This document shows positions 1-13,499 of a stretch of 64,000 nt of DNA, one piece after another; the first letter of the stretch is position 1; every line of letters begins with the position of its first letter. The notes below the pieces were generated by a model, which saw nothing but the letters and a program-made list of their open reading frames with translations, was not told where the DNA came from and did not search any database. The DNA lies in contig CM066303.1 of NCBI GenBank assembly GCA_033807695.1, positions 124,001-188,000 on the forward strand, written 5' to 3'. Position numbers and translations under genes: made by a program. This stretch comes from Daedaleopsis sinensis (Eukaryota; Basidiomycota; Agaricomycetes; Polyporales; Polyporaceae).

Positions 1-868
1 CATGAAACTGATGCGCGGCGACATGGGTGCGCCATTCCTACTCTCAGCCTTCGAATGCTGGTTGCTCAGTATCGTCCGACGGCAACGCTGCGCGAACATC
101 TGTATACTTAGGTGGAGCAGCGACGGTTGCTGCTGCTGCACTCGCCATCGCGAAGCTCAAAATCCCGTACGTCTTTGCTTTCGTCGTAACATGCACATCA
201 CGCAGCCGCTCACCTCTCTACGATGGCAGGGTTAACGTCGTCGTCCTCACGCCGCTCACAGAGAACCTGCCCGGGCCGACAGCAAGCAAGCCCGGGGATG
301 TGTAGGTCTACTCGCTGTCGCCTTGCAGCCCCACACGCACTGAACAGCTCGCACGTGTAGGATCTACGCGATGAACGGGAAGACGATCGAGATCGACAAC
401 ACGGATGCTGAAGGCCGCCTCATCCTCTCCGGTACGTCTGCGCACACTTGAGCATTTGCACAGGCTGACTGGTCCGCGCAGACGCCCTCTACTACGGCTC
501 GACAGAATTCAACGCGAACACGGTCATCGACGTCGCCACGCTCACAAGGTGAGGATCTCGCGCCCGAGGCAGCTGATTTGGACGATGAGCACTTACGTCT
601 CTCTCTGCAGCTCCATGGATCGCGCAATGGGCGAAGCGTTCTCGGGCGTCTTCACCGTACGCTCTGCCTGTGGTTGAGATCTGCTGACCGTCGTTGACAA
701 CCGGACGCGCAACAGAACTCAGACTCGCTCTGGGCCGAGCTCAACGCGGCCGGCCTGCGCGAGCACGACCGGTTCTGGCGGATGCCGCTCGACGAGGAGT
801 ACGGCCCGCAGATCTGCGAGAAGGGTACGTTGATAAATACGTTGGAAAGGGCGTATTCAGGCTCATAA
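1..868 (+). pseudogene. Leucyl aminopeptidase (M17) copy 1, 3' fragment truncated in exon 14
   Basis: This piece corresponds to exons 8-14 of the complete gene at 16112-19218. Exons lie at about 1-26, 112-166, 230-301, 361-431, 482-548, 611-656 and from 716. It keeps the metal-binding motif NTDAEGRL (around 400) and the [10 protein letters not shown] segment at the window edge. In exon 14 the frame follows the intact gene as far as EEYGPQI, then passes into unrelated sequence (CEKGTLINTLERAYSGS) and stops at 866-868 inside the minisatellite. The last three exons are absent, so the C-terminal part of the catalytic domain is lost. The 5' exons, if present, lie left of the window. It is probably non-functional. 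Confidence 0.88.
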
Positions 869-962
869 AGGACACTGGGCGTATTCAGGCTCATATAGAA
901 CACCGGGCGTATTCTGGCTCATATAGGACACCGGGCGTATTCTGGCTCATATAGGACACCGG
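849..962. repeat. 28-bp minisatellite, copy 1 (about 4 units)
   Basis: Consecutive 28-bp units start with GCGTATTC and contain GGCTCATATAGGACACCGG with small variations. The array begins directly at the truncated end of aminopeptidase copy 1. The equivalent place in the next duplication unit (9405-9720) has about 11 units, so the locus is variable in number. Confidence 0.9.
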
Positions 963-1036
963 GTGCTCGCTGGCATGGTGTCCTCGCTCATAGGTGATAT
1001 AGCACAGCAGTCTCTCTCTGGTCTCACTGCGCTAGT

Positions 1037-1068
1037 CTCGCACTCGCACTCGCACTCGCACTCGCACT
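1037..1068. repeat. Hexanucleotide microsatellite (TCGCAC)n
   Basis: About five perfect TCGCAC units in a row. The equivalent stretch in the next unit (about 9767-9788) is shorter. Confidence 0.85.
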
Positions 1069-2989
1069 AGCTGCTGGCGACGACTCGGGCTCTGCTACGG
1101 TCCTACAGCTCTGTCTACACCCTCTCGGATGCCTTCTCAGCCACCGTCCGCCGATCTGGACGAGTCCCCTGGATCTCTCGGCTGATGTCTTGCTTCTGTT
1201 CTCAGGACCTCTCGGAGCCGCGTCCGCTGCCTGCGCAACGTCAGCGCGATGTTCACAGGTAAGTACCAACGACCCTGTACCTTTCACTGCGGGTCTGACC
1301 GTCTCCGAGTCCAGATCGTCCCTCGATGTTTGCGCAGCTGCAACAAACAGTCAGTAAGTCGTGTCTTCATGCTGACGGCCGTGTCTCACCGCAGAGTCGT
1401 CGGACGCGGTAGTCACCGTCCGTCGAGCACTGTTGACGATGCTCACTGATGGCCCTGACGGCGCTGCAGTGCACGGACTTACTCCGGTGCGTCTATCGAC
1501 TGCAGGTGAGTCAGACAGTCGGTCGTGAGCATGGCAGCGTACGACGACGACTCGGACATACCAAAGAGAGCTGCGAGCACTCGACGACCTGCGCCTGCGC
1601 CCGACGGCCGACCGAACGCTTGTGGGTCCACCGGTAGCGTAGCCGATGCCGGGGCATGGGCGCACGGCGTCGAGCACCGCCGGGGAGTGCGACAGTGAGC
1701 TCACCAGCGAGAGAGCCCGTGTCTACGTCGTTCAGGTCAGTCCTCGCCCGCGTGTGGATACAGAAAGAACTTCACGTACCATGTGTCGAGTACCGAGCAT
1801 GTCAATGCAATGCCGCTGCTGCCGCCGCCGCCGTTTGCATGTCCCGGAGCTCGTGGTGAGTTCTGTAGCCTGAGAGACTGATCAGCCGTCAAACGAGGGC
1901 GTGTATATGTAACATACTTGACATACCAGTGCACGCACGAACATCGCCAACGCTGTGTGACCCTACCCGCTGCTTGACGTGTGAGTCCGGTCTCCAGTTG
2001 GAGACCGTCGACCTTGAGAGCTTCGACCACATGTTGAGACGTGGAGCACTGGCGACTGGTCGACGACGAGGAGCGTCTGCGGTAGGTCCCGCGAAGGAAT
2101 GAGAGCAGGAGCTGACATTGTCGGAATAGTTGACACGCCGAGCTAAGCCCCCGTCGAATAGCCTCGCCGTGACTGCCTAAGGAATGCAGTCCCCGGTGAT
2201 GGACATTCGACGTCGAGGCCCCCGGGTTCAAGTCGCGACTGCGGACGGCGACAAGGAGCGTGTGTGAGATGTTGGATATAGCAGCATGGGGTAGAACGGC
2301 CGACAGATGCCCCCGAAGAGGGCGGAGGGAGTTGTAGTAGATCCAAAGCGGGACATCGAGTCTGTGACGAGGGATGTTGGAAAGCGTCACGAGACAGACC
2401 CGAGTGTGAACGAGCCGGTGCAGGAAGCTTTGATGTGACAGAGTGAGACCCAACAGCGGGCCTGGCCAGTGGCATTATCCTACGCGGGGGTCTCAGTGAG
2501 TACATATAGCTCATGAGACACGCTGTATGGACGTACCTCCGTGAAGGTCTGAGCCAATCTCAGACCACACCGGAGAGTTGGAGCGGGGGAGTTGACGAAC
2601 GACAGATGACTGGTCTTCAAGTTCGCGCGTCGAGCCCGGGCCTGGGCCCGAGGCGAGTGGTAGCGACCGTCGACGGCTGTCGCCCGTGTCTGAGCCCGCT
2701 GCGCGGAGAGCTGTCCGCGCGGCTCCCAGCACCACCGTCGTCGTCGAGGGTGGCGACAACATCCTTGAGGCTCGATTCCGAGTCGCGCTGTAGACAGCAT
2801 CAGCACATGCGCGTACTCCATCTAGAGACACTGACGTACCGCGGCAGCTCCTACCACAGGTGACAAGCTGAGCTGTCGAGAGCGTGGATCCCGCCGCGAG
2901 GGATGGGGGACTCGAAGCTTCGGCAGCAGGTACGAGCAGCGAGTCAGGACGACGGTTCAAGCACAGCGTGAATCGGACAGTCCACTCAC
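1069..2989. other. Unassigned stretch of array unit 1, no gene recognised
   Basis: Open frames on both strands are short, and no frame shows a recognisable domain. The matching stretch in unit 2 (about 9790-11686) is similar but carries many small indels, including a GCC-repeat expansion, as expected for non-coding or decayed sequence. Several GTGAGT and GTACGT donor-like motifs occur, so remnants of small exons cannot be excluded. A GGTTCAAGTC string near 2223 resembles a tRNA B box but does not fold into a T-arm. Confidence 0.5.
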
Positions 2990-3121
2990 CGAAAACCCTC
3001 CGAAACTCCTCCAAGAGCTCGTCACCGGTGCTCGGGATGACCTGCACTCGACGACGGCCGACGACCTCAGGCAGCCGCAAGCTCTCGGGCTCGCCGGCCT
3101 GTCCGTACACGCTCTTGAATC
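2990..3121 (-). other. Isolated exon-like coding stretch, unknown protein (copy 1)
   Basis: On the minus strand a 132-bp segment has a GCGCAG acceptor before it and a GTGAGTGG donor after it. It reads openly with strongly GC-rich third positions as FKSVYGQAGEPESLRLPEVV and continues to EEFRRVFG. The same segment is preserved in unit 2 (11687-11818), with the change E to D in the LLEEF/LLDEF stretch. I could not connect it to upstream or downstream exons, because the candidate neighbours do not join in phase, and I do not recognise the family. It may be one exon of a gene otherwise destroyed by duplication, or a chance open frame. Confidence 0.4.
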
Positions 3122-3690
3122 CTGCGCACGACAGCAGTGAGTATCTGTGACGCCATGGTCGGAAGACTTCAGACGACTCACCCGTTGTTGCAGCGGCATC
3201 TCGTGGATGCGTGTCTCCGCCGTAATGACAGGGAGAGCAAGCGGCGGCCGGTGAATGTGCAGAGGTGGGCGAGTGGATCTCGAGAGCGACAGAATGTATA
3301 TGATGGTGCGAGGCGAAGGAGAGGAGGACGAGAACAACAACGCATGGGAAGAGGGCCAGCGTGACGACGGACAGGAGGAGAACGGAGGACGCGGAGGGGG
3401 AGGGGGAGGAGACGAGGCGTGGAGGAGTCAACCTAGATAATATTAGATATCCCGAAGGTTCTACGTAGTTTATGCGGACTTCTCTGTCACAGTGGGCGCG
3501 CAGTTGGGAATCAATCAATTTCCCAACTCCAGACCGAACTTCTGCGTGCGAAATTCGTGTATATCATCATGTTCAGCCGCTCTCCGCATGGTTTCCCAAG
3601 CTCCGAGTCTTCCGAGACTTCAGACAATGTAATTATTCTGCGATCTTATTCTGCTCCGCGAGCATTCTCAATAGGAGAGGTAACTACAGC

Positions 3691-4207
3691 CTAGTCGTCC
3701 GCACCGTCGGGAACGGTCGCCGGAGTCTTGAAGTACTTCACCTTCAACCGCTTTGACCGCGTTGCCGGGTCCCGCCGCCGCCCTCGCACCACTCCATCGT
3801 CCTTCCTCCGTGCCCGAGTCGGCCGATCAAACAGCCCTTCCGCCGAGAACTGCTCGAGCTCCGCCGCCGTCGCTTCCCGGAAGTACGTCCGGCCGATCTT
3901 CCACATCAGCCAGAGCATCTCAAGCCGCACGAGCGAGCTCGTCCCGCGGCTCAGGTCCTGGAACGGGGCATAGTGGTGCGGCCAGTTGTCGATGAGGACC
4001 CCGTACTTCTGGACGACGAGCGTCCAGTACTTCTCGTCCCAGTGCATCCGGGCCTTCGGATTCTTTGTAATCTTCGCTAGAATGGAGGTGAGAGGGGGAG
4101 AACACGGGGTATGACGTACTGCACTCACACAGACGCTTCCGCACCATCTTGCGGATCTTTGCGCGCATCCAATTGACGTTCTGCGTGTACCTCCCACCCA
4201 TCGAATG
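3691..4207 (-). CDS. Small uncharacterised fungal protein (gene X), copy 1
   Basis: Two minus-strand exons can be joined: 4207-4129, ending ...MVRKRL, and 4076-3691, starting KITKNPKARMHW. They are separated by a 52-bp intron with GTGAGT and CTAG borders. The first in-frame ATG is at 4201 (MGGRYTQ), but the exon has an acceptor before it, so the true start may lie in an upstream exon. The product is about 150 residues: a basic N-terminal helix, a W/Y-rich middle (DEKYWTLVVQKYGVLIDNWP), an ELL/LWLMW-type helix and a basic arginine-rich C-terminal tail. The layout recalls uncharacterised proteins I associate with Agaricomycete genomes; that is recollection, not a search result. The same gene is intact in unit 2 at 12398-12914. 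Confidence 0.6.
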
Positions 4208-4360
4208 CTGGAGGGCCACCGTCAGAATGTGGGCTACGTGCACGACTGACACACTTACGCTCTGAGTGTAGAGAGTGAAAAAAACAACAGTGGAGTGTGT
4301 GCTCAGCGTGACAATGCAATCATGTCTCCAAGTCCCGACATATCCTATCACGGACAAGCT

Positions 4361-4791
4361 TCAGGGCCGACAGTTTGATGCGCCCAGGAAGTCATAACCT
4401 CGGGCTGGAATGTTCCTGCCGCAGCACGCCCGCAACCGAACGAAGACGTCAGTCGGTCCCTGGTAACCCGCCACAATAATAGCACGGCGGCGTCCACTGC
4501 CAACTCCCGTGTCCAACGTTTCTGCAAGTTCACTGCCGGCGCACTTGTATTCTGGTTTTGTGTGCAGAACATAAACATTTTCAGTGTCCGGGCGGTCGAC
4601 AGTGAGCCTTGCAACAACGGTGTCTGCAATAAAGGGTGATGAAAGCGCAGCTCGATGACTTCATGTTCTCCGTCTAATCGACACAGCCGAGCCCTGAGGT
4701 ACGTACATACTTCTAGACCAAAGCTGTGCTCCGCACTCTGAGAATCCGCAGCACTAATCCACCTTCTTCCTCCCGCCGTCCACTCGTCCAT
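4361..4791 (-). CDS. Small uncharacterised protein (gene Y), copy 1
   Basis: Starts at MDEWTAGG (4791) and ends at a TGA (4363-4361) after GASNCRP. To stay open, the frame needs removal of a short intron, which is well supported: donor GTACGTACC follows FGLEV, acceptor TTATTGCAG precedes ACACCGTTGTT, and the joined product reads FGLEVYTVVARLTVD. The C-terminal half, containing RRAIIVAGYQGPTDVFVRL and PARGYDFLGASN, is nearly identical in unit 2 (13068-13499). There a 10-bp duplication (TGCAGACACC) lies exactly at the acceptor, so either AG yields the same frame. No domain is recognised. It lies about 150 bp upstream of gene X on the same strand, so the two could be parts of one gene, although the stop argues for two. 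Confidence 0.5.
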
Positions 4792-7417
4792 CAGACTGAC
4801 ACTCCCCGCTCCGAGTCCCCTCGCATACCTCTACGCCCGCACACTCGAACGAGACTCGCGCATGATACCGGAGGAGAGACGAGGGGCTCCAGCGATGCCG
4901 GGGACGGGCAGAGGAGATGTCGCATCGCCGAGGATGCGAACCGCGAACCCCCAGACGGAGCGCCCACCCAACCGACGCACCAACGCACCGCCCGGACCCT
5001 GAGGCTGCACTGTACGCGGGGCGACATGCACGCCTTCTTCTTTCTCGAAGCTCCTCCGAGCGGCGAGCCATCGCCCAGGCCTCGCGCGCTCCGTGTCGCG
5101 CGCTGGTTGGCTCGGCGGCGGTGAGACAAGGTTCGAACGTGAACGGGCACCCGGGGGAACTGCACGGAGCGTGCGAGAGGGCGCACGGACCAGGTGCTGT
5201 GGGGGGTGAAGAGGGTGAGTGCGTCGTCCGCTCCTTCGTCTCTAACACTCACCTCCCCCCCGCATCCGACTGCCCTGTCCCTCCCCCGCTGCCTCCTCCC
5301 GCTCTGGCACTGGCACAGACGTGCTGCTCGTCGTCCGACGCAGCCCGCTCGGAGGTGAGTGTCTGTCGTGTCCCGAGGGTCGGCGCTGACATGCGCGTGT
5401 CTGCGGCGGCGCGCCGCGCATGACCGACGTACCTTCCTCCTCGACCGTCTCCAGCGCCGCCCAAGACACCGCCGCGTGGGCCCGCATCACGTCGTACGTG
5501 CTCACCGTGCCTCCGCGTCGCAACGACGGCCCTGACACGCTCTCACAGACTTGTGCCCGTCTCCTGTTCTCGTTCTCCATGGCTGACTCGCGTTGGTACG
5601 TGCATCAGTCTATTGCGTCGAACACCCTATCAACACCAAGCATCGCAGACCGTCCCCTCGCGTCTGGATCCGCAGAGAACGTTTGTAGTACGTCCCATGT
5701 TCGCCCGGTGAGCTCTGTGCTGACATTCAGTCGCGTCGCAGGCTGGCCTTGCTGCAGTACGTCCTCGCTTGGCCGTCTGCCACGCTCTGACGCACACGTT
5801 CTTGCTCTCCCCACAGACGACCTGCAACCTCGTGTCTCATGACAGACCTATGGTACGTGCTCACCTCGACTCCTCCTAACGGAACCGCTGACACGTCTCG
5901 ACAGCCCGCTCCGACACATCGAGCGTGACGCCGTGTCTGCAGGACTGGACGTCCTGATGAACGAGCAGATGGGTTCAGCGACGACGAGGCACTCCCTCAG
6001 ATCGCGTCGACGTCCCGTCTGCGCCCAGAGCGGTACGTGCACACCCCGCCTTCGCGTCGAGTGCGGCCCCTACTTACATCTCCCGTCCGCAAGCACCTCC
6101 GAGTCGCCACGCGTGCGCAGGCCCAGTCGCCCGGTGAGTCCCCTCGCGACTGCGTCCGGACGTTCGTGGACGTCGGCTCACGCTGCACGCAGGACGGTGC
6201 AGGTCAAAGCCGAGGGACGCCTTCGCGCGTCGGTCCTCTCGCCATCGGTGCGTCGCTGTCTTGCGCACCAGCCGGCCGGGGTCCTTCGCACAGGCCGCGC
6301 TTGCGCTGCGAAGCGGGTGAGTGGTGCCTCAGACACGACACCGCTGCTCGTCACTGACATGTGACAGGGCCCGGTCGCGCAGCTCACGCCACGGGCACGG
6401 GTGCGCCCTCTCTTCCGCATTAGGGCTCAAGGACGCGGTCTGTATGCGACGGTGGCGGGTGCGGCGGCGGACGGTGGTGATGGGTCGAGCAGAGGAACGT
6501 ACCTACACATGTCATATGTACTTTTGCGGCTGGGGGGCGTCGACGTCCGTGAGTGTCGCATAGACGACGCAGGACGGGGAGAGAGTCGGTCGGCGGCGGG
6601 TCTCGGGAGGGATCGTGGGAGGCCAGGACGGCGGGCGTTGAACACTCTGAGTCACGGGCTGCTGTGAGTGCGAGTGCGAGTCGACGGGGAACGGGTCGGA
6701 CAGGACAGGAGGGCGGGTGTTCGGGGCCAGAAGAGGAGTGGAGCGCGAGCGAGGGCAGGGTCGGTACGAGCTGGGTAGTGTCGGTCCTCCGAGGAAGGTG
6801 GCCGGGCCGGCTGTAGGGCGTGGGCACGGAGATCTGTGGGTCTGCGGAGGATGTTGAGTGCACCGGACCGTCCCCGGAGCGAGTGGGAGGTGCCGAGGAT
6901 GCACACTGAGACTCAGAGTCAGCTAGAATGGCGCATATAGTCGAGTTCTGACGGTGTTCAATGTCGCATGAGGACGGTCCCGATAGTATTGGGTAGTCAG
7001 TAGTTGTTGACGCAGGAGAGATGTGTAGTGCACTACGAATACATGGCCAAGAGGGGGGCTTACAGTACGATATGGGATCGGAGTGAGGTTCTGGCTCGTG
7101 AGCAACCTCGTGCAGGGGAGAGATACGCTGTCTGAGGGAGAGGAGCAGGCGACGGAGAGCGTGGACGGATGCGGGGGCAGCGGACCGGTAGACAGAGCCA
7201 CGACAGCGAGACGCAAGAGAGGAGAGCGTCGGGGACAGGCGGCGTGGCGGATGTGCGGGACGGCGAGTGCAGAGAGACTCAGAGAGAGCTGTCACTGTCA
7301 CTCGAGAAGACGCCGGCGACAGGGCCGAGCGCCCGGGCCTCAGCTCGTGCCGCCGCCGTGCTCCTCTCTCGCGCTCCCCATCTTCTCTCTCACCTTCGTC
7401 CATATCTCACGCGATCT
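4792..7417. other. Unassigned stretch of array unit 1 upstream of aminopeptidase copy 2
   Basis: GC-rich sequence with many overlapping short frames and numerous splice-like signals (GTGAGT, GTACGT, CTCGACAG). One exon-like piece is at about 5904-6030 (+), reading HIERDAVSAGLDVLMNEQMG between an acceptor and a GTACGTGC donor; it is also kept in unit 2. No family is recognised and no complete gene could be built. The last few hundred bases are presumably the promoter region of the aminopeptidase. Confidence 0.45.
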
Positions 7418-9391
<1,974 letters not shown>

Positions 9392-9404
9392 TAAATACGT
9401 TGGA

Positions 9405-9720
9405 AAGGGCGTATTCTGGCTCATAAAGGACACTGGGCGTGCTCATGCTCATAAAGGAAACTGGGCGTATTCAGGCTCATATAGAACACCGGGCGTATTC
9501 AGGCTCATAAAGGAAACTGGGCGGTTTCTGGCTCATAAAGGACACTGGGCGTGCTCATGCTCATAAAGGAAACTGGGCGTATTCAGGCTCATATAGAACA
9601 CCGGGCGTATTCAGGCTCATAAAGGAAACTGGGCGGTTTCTGGCTCATATAGGACACTGGGCGTGTTCCAGCTCATATAGGGAACAGGGCGGTTTCAACT
9701 CATGCAGGAAACTGGGCTCG
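9405..9720. repeat. 28-bp minisatellite, copy 2 (about 11 units)
   Basis: Units of GCGTATTCAGGCTCATAAAG-type sequence with ACTGG or CACCGG ends repeat every 28 bp, with alternating variants (GTGCTCATGCTC, GGTTTCTGGCTC) that suggest higher-order duplication of two- to three-unit blocks. It occupies the same junction as the shorter array at 849-962. Confidence 0.9.
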
Positions 9721-10566
9721 TAGGCCATATAGCATAGTGGTCTCTCTCTGTGTCTCACTGCCGCTGCTCTCGCACTCGCACTCGCACTAGCTGCTGGCGA
9801 CGACTCGGGCTCTACTGTGCTACAGCTCTGTCTACACCCTCCTGCGCACCGGGCTCGCTTCTCTGGGCACCTGGGCGCTCTCCCACCCACCGTCCGCCGA
9901 TCTGGATGAGTCCCTGGATCTCTCGGCTGACGTCGTGCTTCGGTTCCCAGGACCTCTCGGAGCCGCGTCCGCTGCCTGCGCAACGTCAGCGTGATGCTCA
10001 CAGGTAAGTACGAATAAACCTCTACCTTTCGATGCGGGTCTGACCGTCTCCGAGTCCAGAGTGTCCCTTCACGCCCGAGCAGCTGCAACAAACAGTCAGT
10101 AAGTTATGTCTTCACACTGACGGCCGTGTCTCACCGCAGAGTCGTCGGACGCGGTAGTCACCGCCCATCGAGCACCGTGGACGACGCTCACAGACGACGC
10201 TGACGGCGCCGCAACACATCGATACACTCCGGTGCATCTATTGACGGCAGGTGCCAAGTCAGACAGTCGATCGTGAGCGTGGCGACGTACAACGGCAACT
10301 CGGAACTTACCAGAGTGAGCTGCGAGCACTCGACGACCTGCGCCTGCGCCCGACGGCCCACCGAACGCTTGTGGGTCCACCGGTAGCGGAGCCGATGCCG
10401 GGACATAGGCGCACGGCGTCGAGCACCGCCGGGGAGTGCGACAGTGAGCTCACCAGCGCGAGAGCCCCTGTCCACGTCGCTCAAGCTCAGTCCTCGCTCA
10501 TTCACATACAGAATGGTTCACGTACCATGTGTACCGAGCACGCGAATACATTGCTGCTGCCGCTGC

Positions 10567-10605
<39 letters not shown>

Positions 10606-11686
10606 TCACATGCCCCGGAGCTCGTGATGAGTTCTGTAGCCCGAGAGACTGATCAGCCGTCATACGAGGGCGTGTATATGTAACATACTTGACATACCAG
10701 TGCATGCACGAACATCGCTAACGCTGTGCGACCCTACCCGCCGCTTGAAGGGTGAGTCCGGTCTCGAGTTGGAGACCGTCGACCTTGAGAGCTTCGACCA
10801 CAGGTTGAGACGTGGAGCACTGGCGACTGGTCGATGATGAGGAGCGTCTGCGGTAGGTCCAGCGAAGGAATGAGAGCAGGAGCCGACGTTGTCGAAGGAG
10901 TGGTGGATGAATAGTTGACACGCCGAGCTAAGCCCCCGTCGAATATCCTCGCCCTGACTGCGTATGGAGTGCGGTCACCGGTGATGGACATTCGACCTCG
11001 AGGCCCCCGGGTTCAAGTCGCGACTGCGGACGGCGACAAGAAGTGTGTGGGAGACGTCGGATCCCGAGAGAGATGGGAGTTCTCACCGAGTGTCGGAGCC
11101 AGAGCCGAGCGTGAACTTCAAGGTGGTCCAGCCTGAGGAAGCTTTGATGTGGGACAGAGTCTGAGAGACCCACCGAGCGAGCCCGGCATTATCCTTCGGG
11201 GGTCTCAGTGAGTGCATGTAGCTCATGAACCATGCCGTATGGACGTACCTCCTTGAAAGTCTGGACCCATCTCAGATCACGCGGGGGAGTCGACGGACGA
11301 GAGAGGACTGGTCTTCAAGTTCGTGCGTCGAGCCCGGGCCCGAGGCGAGCGATAGCGACCGTCGACGGCTGTCACCGGTGTCTGAGCCCGCTCCGCGAAC
11401 CGCAGAGAGCTGTCCGTGTGGCACCCAGCACCACACGTCGTCGAGGGTGGCGACAACCACCTTGAGGCTCGATTCCGAGTCGCGCTGTAGACAGCATCAG
11501 CACATGCGCGTACTCCATCTAGAGACACTGACGTACCTCGGCAGCTCCTACCACAGGTGATAAGCTGAGCTGTCGAGAGCGTGGATCCCGCCGCGAGGGA
11601 TGGGGGACTCGAAGCTTCGGCAGCAGGTACGAGCAGCGAGTCAGGACGACGGTTCAAGCACAGCGTGAATCGGACGGTACACTCAC
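9721..11686. other. Unassigned stretch of array unit 2, no gene recognised
   Basis: Homologous to 1000-2989, with copy-specific indels. No domain or convincing exon chain was seen on either strand. Confidence 0.5.
10566..10604. repeat. Trinucleotide microsatellite (GCC)n
   Basis: A run of about 13 GCC units. The same site in unit 1 (about 1811-1833) has only a few, so the repeat expanded after duplication. Confidence 0.9.
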
Positions 11687-11818
11687 CGAAAACCCTCCGA
11701 AACTCGTCCAAGAGCTCGTCACCGGTGCTCGGGATGACCTGCACTCGACGACGGCCGACGACCTCGGGCAGCCGCAAGCTCTCGGGCTCGCCGACCTGTC
11801 CGTACACGCTCTTGAATC
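11687..11818 (-). other. Isolated exon-like coding stretch, unknown protein (copy 2)
   Basis: Counterpart of 2990-3121: same splice borders and frame, with FKSVYGQVGEPESLRLPEVV and DELLDEFRRVFG. The few differences leave the frame open. Function unknown. Confidence 0.4.
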
Positions 11819-12397
11819 CTGCGCACGACAGCAGTGAGTATCTGTGATGCCATGGTCGGAAGACTTCAGACGACTCACCCGTTCTTGCAGCGGCATCTCG
11901 TGGATGCGTGTCTCCGCCGTAATGACAGGGAGAGCAAGCGGCGGCCGGTGAATGTGCAGAGGTGGGCGAGTGGATCTCGAGAGCGACAGAATGTATATGA
12001 TGGTGCGAGGCGAAGGGGAGGAGGACGAGAACAACAACGCATGGGAGGAGGGCCAGCGTGACGACGGACAGGAGTAGAACGGAGGACGGGGAGGGGGAGG
12101 GGGAGGAGACGAGGCGTGGAGGAGTCAACCTAGATAATATTAGATATCCCGAAGGTTCTACGTAGTTTATGCGGACTTCTCTGTCACAGTGGGCGCGCAG
12201 TTGGGAATCAATCAATTTCCCAACTCCAGACCGAACTTCTGCGTGCGAAATCCGTGTATATCATCATGTTCAGCCGCTCTCCGCATGGTTTCCCAAGCTC
12301 CGAGTCTTCCGAGACTTCAGACAATGTATTTATTCTGTGAACTCATTCTGCTCTGCGAGCGATCTCAATATAGTGAGTGCGGAGAGGGAACTACAGC

Positions 12398-12914
12398 CTA
12401 GTCGTCCGCTCCATCGGGAACAGTTGCCGGAGTCTTGAAGTACTTCACCTTCAGCCGCTTTGACCGCGTCGCCGGGTCCCGCCGCCGCCCTCGCACCACT
12501 CCGTCATCCTTCCTCCGTGCCCGAGTCGGCCGATCAAACAGCCCCTCCGCCGAGAACTGCTCGAGCTCCGCCGCCGTCGCTTCCCGGAAGTACGTCCGGC
12601 CGATCTTCCACATCAGCCAGAGCATCTCAAGCCGCACGAGCGAGCTCGTCCCGCGGCTGAGGTCCTGGAATGGGGCATAGTGGTGCGGCCAGTTGTCGAT
12701 GAGGATGCCGTACTTCTGGACGACGAGCGTCCAGTACTTCTCGTCCCAGTGCATCCGGGCTTTCGGATTCTTTGTAATTTTCGCTGGAACAGAGGTGAGA
12801 AGGGGAGAACACGGGGTATGACGTACTGCACTCACACAGACGCTTCCGCACCATCTTGCGGATCTTTGCGCGCATCCAATTGACGTTCTGCGTGTACCTT
12901 CCACCCATCGAATG
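12398..12914 (-). CDS. Small uncharacterised fungal protein (gene X), copy 2
   Basis: Second copy of the gene at 3691-4207, with the same two exons and intron borders. The second exon again reads KITKNPKARMHW ... IDNWPHHYAPFQ ... LEMLWLMWKIGRTYF and ends VPDGADD at a TAG (12398-12400). Differences from copy 1 are few and several are silent (for example V to I at KYGVLIDN/KYGILIDN), so both could be expressed. Function unknown. Confidence 0.6.
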
Positions 12915-13067
12915 CTGGAGGGCCACCGTCAGAATGTGGGCTACGTGCACGACTGACACACTTACGCTCTGAGTGTAGAGAGTGAAAAAAACAACAGTGG
13001 AGTGTGTGCTCAGCGCGACAATGCAATCATGTCTCCGAGTCCCGACATATCCTATCACGGACAAGCT

Positions 13068-13499
13068 TCAGGGCCGACAGTTTGATGCGCCCAGGAAGTC
13101 ATAACCTCGGGCTGGAATGTTCCTGCCGCAGCACGCCCGCAACCGAACGAAGACATCAGTCGGTCCCTGGTAACCCGCCACAATAATAGCACGGCGGCGT
13201 CCACCGACTGCCCTGTCCAACATTGCTGCAAGCTCACTCCCGGCGCACTCGTATTCCGATTTTCTGTCCAGAACATAAACACTTTGAGTGTCCGGGCAGC
13301 CGGTGAGAGGAACAACGGTGTCTGCAGGTGTCTGCAATAAAGGGTGATGAAAGCGCAGCTCGATGACTTCATGTTCTCCGTCTAATCGACACAGCCGAGC
13401 CCTGAGGTACGTACATACTTCTAGACCAAAGCTGTGCTCCGCCCTCTGAGAATCCGCAGCACTATGCCTTCCTCCTCCTCCCGCCGTCCACTCGTCCAT
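13068..13499 (-). CDS. Small uncharacterised protein (gene Y), copy 2
   Basis: Counterpart of 4361-4791. Here the whole 143-codon stretch from MDEWTAGG to GASNCRP is open even without splicing, because of a 10-bp duplication at the intron acceptor. The spliced reading (FGLEVYTVVPLTG) is also possible and matches copy 1 better. No domain recognised. Confidence 0.5.
   Translation of the reverse strand: MDEWTAGGGGRHSAADSQRAEHSFGLEVCTYLRARLCRLDGEHEVIELRFHHPLLQTPADTVVPLTGCPDTQSVYVLDRKSEYECAGSELAAMLDRAVGGRRRAIIVAGYQGPTDVFVRLRACCGRNIPARGYDFLGASNCRP

Noticed and set aside
2215..2250. tRNA-like B box (GGGTTCAAGTCGC) in array unit 1 and its copy near 11007
   Set aside because: The flanking bases do not form a 5-bp T stem, and no matching acceptor stem or A box was found at the right spacing on either strand.
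2511..3518. Single 335-residue minus-strand ORF
   Set aside because: Most of it has no coding bias and it runs through clear splice signals; only the 2990-3121 part looks like an exon. The leucine/serine-rich remainder is a shadow frame.
6420..7403. Long proline/serine/arginine-rich minus-strand ORF (327 residues)
   Set aside because: Low-complexity composition from GC-rich DNA, no domain, broken by indels in the second unit. It overlaps the probable aminopeptidase promoter.
7169..7417. Upstream extension of the aminopeptidase copy 2 frame before MSSIYL
   Set aside because: The frame is open, but the sequence is arginine/alanine-rich, unlike any M17 N-terminus; the ATG at 7418 gives the natural start shared with copy 3.
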